Positions 7,308 to 13,085 of a DNA stretch of 13,426 nucleotides are shown here, piece by piece. Under the pieces are notes generated by a model. That model made no database searches, was not told where the DNA came from, and was given only the letters and a program-made list of their open reading frames with translations. This DNA comes from Pelotomaculum sp. Its GTDB lineage: Bacteria > Bacillota > Desulfotomaculia > Desulfotomaculales > Pelotomaculaceae. Position numbers and translations under genes: made by a program. The stretch lies in the NCBI GenBank assembly GCA_003489345.1, contig DNIT01000028.1:17018-30443 (forward strand), read 5' to 3'. Within the stretch, counting starts at the first letter, position 1. Every line of letters starts with the position of its first letter.

Positions 7308-7334
7308 GGTTGATTATAGTTAAATAAATCAACC
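7308..7334. repeat. 8-bp perfect inverted repeat, candidate operator
   Basis: GGTTGATT (7308-7315) and AATCAACC (7327-7334) are perfect inverted copies around an 11-bp AT-rich spacer. The element begins 10 bp upstream of the -35 box of the regulator promoter. It is not followed by a T-run on either strand, so a terminator is unlikely and a dimeric regulator site is more plausible. It abuts the sigma-54 activator relic. Confidence 0.4.
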
Positions 7335-7490
7335 GGCAGGAAACTTTCTGATGCCTATTGAACAGATGGAGGAAGTGCTCATCCACAAGGGATGGCCAAA
7401 TACGGCAATACCGTAGGGAGCGAGAGAAGAGCCGCACAGGCTCTGGATATATCTCTGGCGACCCTGTATAATAAATTTAAAAAGGAGTAA
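7333..7490 (+). pseudogene. C-terminal relic of a sigma-54-dependent activator (Fis-type HTH), frameshifted
   Basis: Two overlapping frames together reconstruct the end of a bacterial enhancer-binding protein. Bases 7333-7389 encode PAGNFLMPIEQMEEVLIHK. After a single-base loss near 7390, 7392-7490 encodes MAKYGNTVGSERRAA, QALDISLATLYNKFKKE and a TAA. The KYGNTV...RRAAQALDISLATLYNK block is the Fis-type helix-turn-helix at the C-terminus of many Firmicute sigma-54 activators. The AAA+ domain (GAFTGA, Walker motifs) is absent, and upstream sequence switches to the divergent promoter of the XRE regulator. This is a non-functional remnant, probably left by deletion or insertion of the neighbouring block. 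Confidence 0.65.
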
Positions 7491-7512
7491 TCCGTCTAAT
7501 TATAATTATTAG

Positions 7513-7526
7513 AATTTTATAAAATT
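7513..7526. repeat. 14-bp perfect palindrome in AT-rich DNA
   Basis: AATTTTATAAAATT is a perfect palindrome 22 bases after the stop of the sigma-54 activator relic. It has no T-run and is composed only of A/T, so its significance is doubtful. Bases 7491-7690 otherwise show nothing I can identify. Confidence 0.25.
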
Positions 7527-7714
7527 AAGAAAGACCGCTTGTCTCAAGGGATTAAGCATAATTGGTTCTACAATTTAGAAGGTTCAACGTTTTTGTTCTG
7601 TCTTACAAATGCCTGGAATAATTCAATCCGACACGGTCAAGATGCTGTATTATCAAAGGATTAGATAAGAATTATCATACAAAAAAGATGCTCTTGACAA
7701 GGTCATTGTCGAAA

Positions 7715-7730
7715 TGGTACGGATCTTGCT
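7715..7730 (+). promoter_or_regulatory. Sigma-54 (-24/-12) promoter
   Basis: TGGTACG-gatc-TTGCT matches the consensus TGGYACR-N4-TTGCW at every defined position, with GG at 7716-7717 and GC at 7728-7729 separated by exactly 10 bp. It follows the relic of a sigma-54 activator and precedes relics of coding sequence, the usual order for such operons. A nearby inverted repeat (GACAA 7696-7700 / TTGTC 7706-7710) and flanking A and T tracts could alternatively be read as an imperfect terminator. Confidence 0.6.
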
Positions 7731-7739
7731 TTTTTATTA

Positions 7740-7890
7740 GGAAAAGTGGTAGCTGCCATACAGCGCGAAGATATTCCGCGGTGCGGGATGGTTGAAGTGC
7801 TGGAACTCATCCACCAGGGCTGTCAAGCACCGGCAGTGTTTCAATCCCCGGGGTGATTATCGCCAAGGAGGTGAACGCTATTTACATTGA
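7740..7890 (+). pseudogene. Unrecognised coding relic downstream of the sigma-54 promoter
   Basis: One frame, 7743-7856, reads KVVAAIQREDIPRCGM, VEVLELIHQGCQAP and AVFQSPG before TGA. It has protein-like composition and a possible GTG start at 7746. Beyond 7852 another frame continues GDYRQGGERYLH to a TGA at 7888-7890, ten bases before the ribosome binding site of the next relic. This is consistent with a gene whose middle was deleted or frameshifted. I cannot name the family. Position between a sigma-54 promoter and a corrinoid-protein relic suggests a methyltransferase-operon component, by inference only. Confidence 0.4.
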
Positions 7891-7899
7891 AAGACCTAT

Positions 7900-7994
7900 A
7901 AAGGAGGTAGGAGCAGTTAGATATTTATACCAGATTAAGCCAGGCAATTTTGGATCCCGATGAAGATGCTGCCGGAGAGTTTGCTAAGAATTAG
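7900..7994 (+). pseudogene. N-terminal relic of a methyltransferase corrinoid protein
   Basis: A strong Shine-Dalgarno (AAAGGAGG, 7900-7907) is followed 9 nt later by a frame starting with TTA instead of a start codon (7917). It encodes LDIYTRLSQAILDPDEDAAG then EFAKN and TAG at 7992-7994. The opening closely resembles the N-terminal helix of corrinoid proteins of the MtmC/MtbC/MttC and methionine-synthase cap type (xDIxxxLSQAIxDxDEDAAxxL). Those proteins carry a methyl group on cobalamin between two methyltransferases. Nothing of the B12-binding domain (DxHxxG) follows. The missing start codon and early stop make it a dead fragment. Confidence 0.5.
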
Positions 7995-8029
7995 TAGTCA
8001 CAGACGGCCATTGTGTCGGATGATATAAA

Positions 8030-8060
8030 TTGAAAACAATTTTAAATAGGAGTATATATT
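8030..8060 (+). promoter_or_regulatory. Candidate vegetative promoter of the etfBA-EMO operon
   Basis: TTGAAA (8030-8035) and TATATA (8053-8058) are separated by 17 bp; TATATT at 8055-8060 is an alternative -10. A 6-bp inverted repeat (AAATTG 8027-8032 / CAATTT 8037-8042) overlaps the -35 and could be a repressor site. Transcription would begin near 8065, giving a leader of about 80 nt before the etfB start. Confidence 0.4.
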
Positions 8061-8065
8061 TTTTT

Positions 8066-8093
8066 TACTACACAGCTATAGACTATAGTAGTA
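8066..8093 (+). promoter_or_regulatory. Imperfect inverted repeat at the 5' end of the etf leader
   Basis: TACTAC (8066-8071) and TATAG (8077-8081) together pair with CTATAGTAGTA (8083-8093), giving 11 base pairs interrupted by a 5-nt bulge (8072-8076) and with almost no loop. At the predicted transcript start it could be an operator or a 5' stabilising hairpin. It also contains the direct repeat CTATAG-A-CTATAG. Confidence 0.35.
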
Positions 8094-8147
8094 TTAACCA
8101 TATGAGTAATTAACTGGAATACATTCTCGCTGGAAAGGATGAAAAGG

Positions 8148-8933
8148 GTGGAGATAGTTGTTTGCATTAAACAGGTGCCAGATACTACTGAAGTGAAGAT
8201 CGACCCGGTAAAAAACACGTTGATCCGCGATGGTGTGCCAAGTATTGTTAATCCTACAGACGAATGCGCCGCCGAAGCAGCTATTAGAATCAAAGAACAA
8301 TACGGCGGTAAAGTTACCGTCCTGGCGATGGGACCGCCCATGGCGGCAACCGCGCTGCGCAAATGCCTGGCGATGGGTGCGGACGAAGCGATCCTGATCA
8401 GCGACTTTGCGTTTGCAGGCGCCGATACCTGGGCTACCTCATATTCTCTAGCCAAAGCCATCGAGCACGTCGGTAAACCGGACCTTATTTTCTGCGGGAA
8501 ACAGGCGATTGACGGGGATACCGGCCAGGTGGGACCAGGTATTGCCGAGCATTTAGGCCTTTCGCAGACGACCTATGTCCAAAAGATCCGAGAAGTTCAT
8601 CCTGATTACCTCGTCGTTGAACGTGCTTTTGAAGGCGGGTTTGAAGTGATTAAAGTCAAATTGCCGGCAGTTATCACTGTCGATAAAAATATTGAACCCC
8701 GGTATCCCAGTGTCAAGGGCTCCATAAAGGCATCAAGAACCGGGATAACGACCTGGAATGCTAAAGACATCAAGGCTTCTCCCGAAAAGACCGGACTGAA
8801 TGGCTCCACCACACAGGTTGCGCAGGTTTTTAACCCTGAAGTCAAATTCACAAGTGAGATGCTGAAGGGTAAAAATGAAGAAGAATTATGCGATTTGCTC
8901 ATCGGTAAATTCAAGGAAAGAGAAATATTGTAA
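8148..8933 (+). CDS. etfB: Electron transfer flavoprotein subunit beta
   Basis: EtfB, 261 residues from the GTG at 8148. It has the family N-terminus (MEIVVCIKQVPDTTEVKID), NPTDECAAEAA near residues 35-44, CGKQAIDGDTGQVGPGIAEH (116-135) of the AMP/FAD-binding face, and the beta-subunit signature IEPRYPSVKGSIKA (182-195). EtfB pairs with EtfA to bind FAD and shuttle electrons in the cytoplasm. An ATG at 8139 would add MKR. I prefer the GTG because GGAAAGGAT (8132-8140) then lies at proper Shine-Dalgarno distance and most EtfB proteins begin M-x-I-V-V. For the ATG that motif would be abutting. First gene of a three-gene operon, 14 bp before etfA. Confidence 0.93.
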   Translation: MEIVVCIKQVPDTTEVKIDPVKNTLIRDGVPSIVNPTDECAAEAAIRIKEQYGGKVTVLAMGPPMAATALRKCLAMGADEAILISDFAFAGADTWATSYSLAKAIEHVGKPDLIFCGKQAIDGDTGQVGPGIAEHLGLSQTTYVQKIREVHPDYLVVERAFEGGFEVIKVKLPAVITVDKNIEPRYPSVKGSIKASRTGITTWNAKDIKASPEKTGLNGSTTQVAQVFNPEVKFTSEMLKGKNEEELCDLLIGKFKEREIL

Positions 8934-8947
8934 GGGAGGAGCAGTAA

Positions 8948-10156
8948 ATGAGCGTAAAAATACTCGAGAATTTATGTAACGGCTGCGGTGCTTGTGTCGA
9001 TAAATGCCCCTTTGGCGCCGTTGAAATCGTTGCCGGCATTGCGAAGTTCAAAGATAATTGCACCGGCTGCGGCGTATGCGGCAAAGCTTGTCCGAATAAA
9101 GCCATCGAAGTAACCAGAAAAGCCAAAAAAACGCCGGAAAATAAGCTTGATGCATACCAAGGTGTTTGGGTCTTTATTGAACAACGCAACGGCAAGATTG
9201 ATACTGTAGCGCTCGAACTTTTGAGCGAGGGACGCAAACTGGCAAATGAGCTGGAGGTAGAACTGGCCGGCGTTTTGCTTGGCGAAAACGTCGGCGAATT
9301 AGCAAAAGAATGTTTTGCTTATGGCGCCGAAAAAGTTTATTTAATTGACGCACCGGTATTTAAAGATTACCGTACGGATCCCTATACCACTGCGATTTGT
9401 GAACTAATCAACAGCTACAAACCGGAAATCGTCCTGTTTGGAGCCACCAATAACGGACGTGACTTTGCAGCGCGGATTGGGGTAAGGATTACGACCGGTC
9501 TCACGGCAGATTGCACCCAGCTTTCCATTGATCCGGAAACACGGCTTTTGAGACAGACCCGGCCGGCCTTCGGCGGCAACGTTATGGCCACGATTTTGTG
9601 CCAGAACCACCGGCCGCAGATGGCGACTGTCCGCCCAAAAGTCATGAAAATGGCTGAGCCGGATTATACCCGCACCGGAGAAATCATCCGTTATCAAAGC
9701 TCCGTTAAGGAAGAAGATGTTACCACCAAAATTATGGATATCGTGAAAAACCTCGGCCATAGTGTGAATCTGCAGGATGCTGAAATCGTTGTATCCGGAG
9801 GCAGAGGGATTGGCGGTCCGGAACATTACCATTTAATTATGGAATTGGCCGAAGCCCTTGGCGGCGTAGCCGGCGCATCCCGTGTAGCAGTTGATTCCGG
9901 GTGGGTTCCGCATGAACGCCAGGTCGGGCAAACGGGTAAGACCGTATCACCGAAGCTCTATGTAGCCTGTGGTATTTCGGGAGCTATCCAGCATCAAGCC
10001 GGGATGAAAACCTCTGAAATTATTGTTGCGATCAATACTGATCCTGAAGCGCCGATATTCAGTATCGCCACCTATGGCATAGTCGGTGATCTCCATAAAA
10101 TTGTACCGCTGTTGACCCAAAAGATTAAGGAACTGAAGCTTAAGGCAACGGCGTAA
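8948..10156 (+). CDS. etfA: Electron transfer flavoprotein subunit alpha with N-terminal 2[4Fe-4S] ferredoxin domain
   Basis: EtfA, 402 residues, longer than the common 310-340 because of a ferredoxin module. Cys10/13/16/20 and Cys38/41/44/48 form two CxxCxxCxxxCP clusters. The alpha N-domain follows from about residue 72, then the FAD domain: SGGRGIGG (283-290), SRVAVDSGWVPHERQVGQTG (311-330), GISGAIQHQAGM (342-353), INTDPEAPIF (362-371) and YGIVGD (376-381), all intact. Ferredoxin-bearing EtfA occurs in anaerobes, for example LctC and CarE of Acetobacterium, where the clusters relay electrons to or from ferredoxin. Whether this pair bifurcates cannot be read by eye. The ATG at 8948 has the strong Shine-Dalgarno GGGAGGAG. 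Confidence 0.95.
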   Translation: MSVKILENLCNGCGACVDKCPFGAVEIVAGIAKFKDNCTGCGVCGKACPNKAIEVTRKAKKTPENKLDAYQGVWVFIEQRNGKIDTVALELLSEGRKLANELEVELAGVLLGENVGELAKECFAYGAEKVYLIDAPVFKDYRTDPYTTAICELINSYKPEIVLFGATNNGRDFAARIGVRITTGLTADCTQLSIDPETRLLRQTRPAFGGNVMATILCQNHRPQMATVRPKVMKMAEPDYTRTGEIIRYQSSVKEEDVTTKIMDIVKNLGHSVNLQDAEIVVSGGRGIGGPEHYHLIMELAEALGGVAGASRVAVDSGWVPHERQVGQTGKTVSPKLYVACGISGAIQHQAGMKTSEIIVAINTDPEAPIFSIATYGIVGDLHKIVPLLTQKIKELKLKATA

Positions 10157-10176
10157 ACGAAAAGGTTTATACCATA

Positions 10177-10188
10177 CAGGTTAACCTG
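10177..10188. repeat. 12-bp perfect palindrome in the etfA-EMO gap
   Basis: CAGGTTAACCTG is a perfect palindrome 20 bases after the etfA stop. It is short and lacks a T-run, so it is not a terminator. It could be a protein-binding site or a small stem in the transcript. Confidence 0.35.
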
Positions 10189-10192
10189 CGGC

Positions 10193-10234
10193 CTTCAAAC
10201 TGCAAGCTTTAAACTATACGCTTTAAACCAAAAA
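10193..10234 (+). repeat. Three imperfect 14-bp tandem repeats between etfA and the EMO gene
   Basis: Units at 10193-10206, 10207-10220 and 10221-10234 share CTTYAAACY at their starts; the second and third share CTTTAAAC exactly. The exact 14-bp period puts them on nearly the same helix face (about 1.3 turns). They occupy the otherwise unexplained 146-bp gap inside the operon. Confidence 0.45.
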
Positions 10235-10302
10235 GTCTAAATATAACGACTGTTTTATGAACCGTAATCAGGGAGGATTATTAAAGCAAGGGAGGTATTG
10301 GT

Positions 10303-12348
10303 TTGCTTTCTTTAAAATTAATTATATTTTTGATCATTGCTATTCTTTCTGTTAGCGCTTTTGTATATGCCCTGAATAAAAAAATACGCATTTTGACGCT
10401 GGGAGCAAAAGAAGACAGGTTTGACCACCCGGGCGAGCGGTTTAAGAATTTTGTTGTGAACGTATTGCTGCAGGGAAAATTGCTGAAAGAATACTATGGG
10501 GTTATTCACTTATTTATCTTTTGGGGATTCATCTTTATTTGTTTAGGAGAAATTCCATTTATGATCGAAGGGCTGTTCCCTTCTGTTCATGTGCCTTTCT
10601 TGGGAACGAATCCTTACTTCTTTTTGGTAAAAGATATTCTGGCAACGCTCGTATTTATCGGCTTAATCATCGGCGTTATCAGAAGGTGGATCGTCAAGCC
10701 GAAACGCCTTTACCGGACTCCGGAAGCTGCCATTATTGTTATTTTGATCTTAGCAGTCATCATCACAGACTGGCTGACCGTTGGCGCCAAAGTTGCCCTG
10801 AACGCAGACCCTGCTTACAGCCTGGCCTTTGTCTATAATCTGTTTGCCGGACTATATCAGGGATACAGCCCTGAGACTCTGGGCGCTGTCAGCGAAATAT
10901 TTTGGTGGATACATGTCCTAATCCTTTTTGGATTTTTAGTATATATTCCCAATTCTAAACACCTGCACCTGCTGGCTACGCCGTTTAACAGCTATTTCGC
11001 GACCCTGAAACCAGCCGGCACGCAAATCACGGCCATGGATCTGGAAGATAAAACGCTGACAGAGTATGGTGTCGGAAAAATTGAAAACTTCACCTGGAAG
11101 CAGCTGCTCGACAGCTTTGCCTGCGGGGAATGCGGCCGTTGTATGGACAACTGTCCGGCCAATATTTCCGGGAAACCCTTAAATCCGAAACAACTGCTCA
11201 GCCGAACGTTAAAAGACCATCTCCTGGAAAAGGGCGCCGTGATGAATAGACTGGACATCAAACACGCTGAGGATCTTAGCGCTGAGGACCTGGCCAAACT
11301 GAGTAGAACTGACCGCGAAGCGGCTCAGACCCTCCGGAAAGAATTGATCGGAGACATCTTTACCCGTGATGAACTGTGGGCCTGCACCACGTGCAGAGCT
11401 TGTCAAACCAATTGCCCCGTATCCAACGAACATGTCAATAAGATCATTGATATGCGCCGGTATGAAGTCATGAATGAAAATAATTATCCGGAGGAGCTGC
11501 AGCTTGCCTTCCGCAATCTTGAAAGCAAATTCAATCCGTGGGGGATCAGCTGGAGTGATCGCGCAGCCTGGGCGAAGGACCTCGATGTAAAAACCATGAA
11601 AACAGCCGAAAACCCGGAGTACCTTTTCTGGGTCGGCTGCGCAGGTTCGTTTGATAACAGGGCCAAGAAAGTGTCAGCCGCAACAGCGAAAATCCTTAAA
11701 GCTGCCGGCGTTGATTTCGCCATCCTGGGCAAAGAAGAAAAGTGTTGCGGTGACTTTGTCCGCAGAGCGGGTAATGAATATCTCTTCCAGCTAATGGCCA
11801 AAGAAAATATCGGCATCTTAAACAACTATAAAGTCAAGAAAATCATTACGAACTGTCCGCACTGCTTCAATACGCTGAAAAATGAATATCCGCAGTTTGG
11901 CGGCAATTTTGAAGTCATCCATCATACCCAGCTGATCAACCAGCTCATCAAAGAAGGCAAGCTGAAACTGAATAAGAATGTCCAGCTGCCTGAACAGAAG
12001 ATTGTCTACCATGATTCCTGCTACCTTGGACGTTATCAGCAAGAATTCGACGCACCGAGAGCATTGTTCAAGATGGTTCCGGGGGTGCAGCTGATGGAGA
12101 TGGACCGCAACCGCGACAAGAGCTTTTGCTGCGGCGCAGGCGGATCAAGGATGTGGATGGAAGAAAATATCGGCGACCGGATCAACAACCTGAGGGTCGA
12201 ACAAGCTCTGGCCAAAGAGCCGCAGGCGATTGGCGCCAACTGTCCATATTGTATCACGATGCTGGAAGATGGCGTCAAAGACAAGGCTAACCCTGAACAA
12301 AATGTCCTTGTCCTCGATCCGGCGGAACTGATTGCCAAAATGATCTAG
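10303..12348 (+). CDS. Membrane FeS oxidoreductase, ETF:menaquinone oxidoreductase (EMO/HdrD-GlpC-like)
   Basis: 681 residues, starting at TTG 10303 with GGGAGG 7 nt upstream; a second GGGAGG at 10271-10276 has no start. The N-terminal part has about six membrane helices in a NarI-like cytochrome b fold (hydrophobic stretches near 4-22, 65-85, 108-126, 141-160, 173-186, 200-216). His69, His204 and His220/222 are possible haem ligands. Two ferredoxin clusters follow: Cys274/277/280/284 and Cys361/364/367/371. Then come two complete CCG domains, Cys446-CC481/482-Cys518/521 and Cys573-CC609/610-Cys647/650, as in heterodisulfide reductase HdrB/D. Genes of this build beside etfBA in syntrophs and sulfate reducers encode the membrane protein that passes ETF electrons to menaquinone. 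No dehydrogenase is encoded nearby. A strong terminator follows 18 bp after the stop. Confidence 0.9.
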   Translation: MLSLKLIIFLIIAILSVSAFVYALNKKIRILTLGAKEDRFDHPGERFKNFVVNVLLQGKLLKEYYGVIHLFIFWGFIFICLGEIPFMIEGLFPSVHVPFLGTNPYFFLVKDILATLVFIGLIIGVIRRWIVKPKRLYRTPEAAIIVILILAVIITDWLTVGAKVALNADPAYSLAFVYNLFAGLYQGYSPETLGAVSEIFWWIHVLILFGFLVYIPNSKHLHLLATPFNSYFATLKPAGTQITAMDLEDKTLTEYGVGKIENFTWKQLLDSFACGECGRCMDNCPANISGKPLNPKQLLSRTLKDHLLEKGAVMNRLDIKHAEDLSAEDLAKLSRTDREAAQTLRKELIGDIFTRDELWACTTCRACQTNCPVSNEHVNKIIDMRRYEVMNENNYPEELQLAFRNLESKFNPWGISWSDRAAWAKDLDVKTMKTAENPEYLFWVGCAGSFDNRAKKVSAATAKILKAAGVDFAILGKEEKCCGDFVRRAGNEYLFQLMAKENIGILNNYKVKKIITNCPHCFNTLKNEYPQFGGNFEVIHHTQLINQLIKEGKLKLNKNVQLPEQKIVYHDSCYLGRYQQEFDAPRALFKMVPGVQLMEMDRNRDKSFCCGAGGSRMWMEENIGDRINNLRVEQALAKEPQAIGANCPYCITMLEDGVKDKANPEQNVLVLDPAELIAKMI

Positions 12349-12366
12349 ATCATAAAATCTATCCCT

Positions 12367-12407
12367 GCATAAAAAAATGATGCCCATTGGGTATCATTTT
12401 TTTATGC
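12367..12407 (+). terminator. Strong (potentially bidirectional) rho-independent terminator of the etf operon
   Basis: Bases 12367-12385 pair with 12389-12407 over 19 bp (one G-T wobble) around a 3-nt ATT loop. The core is GATGCCC/GGGTATC, flanked by A7 on the left and T7 on the right. It lies 18 bp past the EMO stop codon. The symmetry means it would also stop transcripts coming from the right. Confidence 0.9.
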
Positions 12408-12474
12408 ACCCTTCACAAACAACATGGCCGAGCGGGATGTGCGAAAAGGAATTTATAGTAAACAATCGCTTTAT

Positions 12475-12561
12475 CCCCTGTCTGCGCTCAGATTGGGGGG
12501 GGCGCAGTGTCGCTATTGCTAGACCTCTGAGCAGTAACGTGCTAATTTTTAGCGCCCTCCC
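12475..12561 (+). ncRNA. Candidate structured RNA with mutually exclusive hairpins around a G8 tract
   Basis: Eight Gs at 12495-12502 can pair in two ways. CCCC (12475-12478) plus TCTG/CAGA with loop CGCT forms an upstream hairpin ending in GGGG (12495-12498). Alternatively 12496-12505 pairs with GCGCCCTCCC (12552-12561) over 10 bp, enclosing a 6-bp stem 12515-12520/12530-12535. A third stem, GCTAA (12541-12545) with TTAGC (12549-12553), competes with the long stem. No known riboswitch or tRNA signature was recognised, and there is no evidence that it is transcribed. Confidence 0.3.
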
Positions 12562-12655
12562 GTCATATTGCATTATTTGATGTTTTATTGTGTTATGTGC
12601 GATAATTGAAAAATTTACCATGCCTTTTGTTGTTTCCCGTTTAGTTTGGACATTG

Positions 12656-12675
12656 CAACGGAATGAATTCGGTTG
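12656..12675. repeat. Interrupted 20-bp palindrome
   Basis: CAAC-G-GAAT-GA-ATTC-G-GTTG is symmetric apart from the two mismatched G positions. The right part can also pair with AACTGAAT at 12685-12692. It could be an operator for a dimeric regulator, but no promoter with proper spacing was found beside it. Confidence 0.35.
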
Positions 12676-12754
12676 TAGAATAGAACTGAATAAAGTTACT
12701 AGCTTTTTTAGGAAAATTTACATGCTATCTGCAGCTTGTTTGTGTTAGAACTCC

Positions 12755-12782
12755 TTCTCTTTCTGCTGTTCTCTTTCTGCTG
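12755..12782. repeat. Two exact tandem copies of a 14-bp unit
   Basis: TTCTCTTTCTGCTG occurs at 12755-12768 and again at 12769-12782 without interruption. The unit length is not a multiple of three, so a duplication inside a former coding frame would have shifted it. It is probably a recent slippage duplication in nonfunctional DNA. Confidence 0.6.
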
Positions 12783-12935
12783 TCGCATATCTCTTCTGAA
12801 TATCTACTGGTTGAGCGGTTGTTCCTTCATCATGTCAAGCATAATTTCTCAATCGGCTATGCCTTAACAAAAATAAGCGCCCGTTGTTAATCTGACCTAA
12901 GTAAAAAAAACAACATGATTTGTCGAAAATAAGAG

Positions 12936-12970
12936 CATTCCTGTCATATCAACACAGAAAAACGGGAATG
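12936..12970 (+). repeat. Small stem-loop upstream of the AAA+ ATPase gene
   Basis: CATTC (12936-12940) pairs with GAATG (12966-12970), and CTGT (12941-12944) with ACAG (12954-12957), leaving an 8-nt bulge on the right side. It lies about 115 bases before the ATPase start. No T-run follows. A leader structure is possible but unproven. Confidence 0.25.
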
Positions 12971-13085
12971 AGAGTGAAGGTTTAACACAAAATGAACGAT
13001 ATTGACACATTTGCAGAAATAAGGGAGAGATAAGATCATTAAATATAGCCAACGTTTAAGAAGGAATTGAAGGAAGTGAAGTCAA

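Larger units (their letters stand above)
12408..13085. other. 678-bp intergenic region without a recognisable gene
   Basis: No frame here has both a ribosome binding site and protein-like content. The contents are a GC-rich hairpin set with a G8 tract (12475-12561), an interrupted palindrome (12656-12675), a 14-bp tandem duplication (12755-12782) and a small hairpin (12936-12970). On the minus strand 12745-12834 stays open for 29 codons (QPVDIQKRYATAEREQQKEK) but has no start codon and may be a gene tail relic. The last 60 bases hold the Shine-Dalgarno of the next gene. Confidence 0.5.

Noticed and set aside
9404..9832. 142-codon minus-strand frame within etfA, and similar frames in etfB and the EMO gene
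   Set aside because: Antisense to highly conserved coding sequence with intact motifs; no ribosome binding site; typical of GC-richer coding regions.
12495..12562. Possible tRNA (including selenocysteine tRNA) from the GC-rich closing stem
   Set aside because: No T-arm GTTCRANNC motif, no anticodon arm of correct geometry and no CCA on either strand.
12394..12621. 75-codon minus-strand frame overlapping the terminator and the G-tract
   Set aside because: It has no Shine-Dalgarno and no protein-like motif, and its end runs through the etf terminator stem; the GC-rich hairpins explain the lack of stops.
12755..12782. CRISPR-like repeat
   Set aside because: Only two abutting 14-bp copies without spacers; a simple slippage duplication.
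13002..13036. TTGACA at 13002-13007 as -35 of the AAA+ ATPase promoter
   Set aside because: The position 17 bp downstream reads GAGAGA. The nearest -10-like hexamer (TAAGAT, 13031-13036) is 23 bp away, too far.
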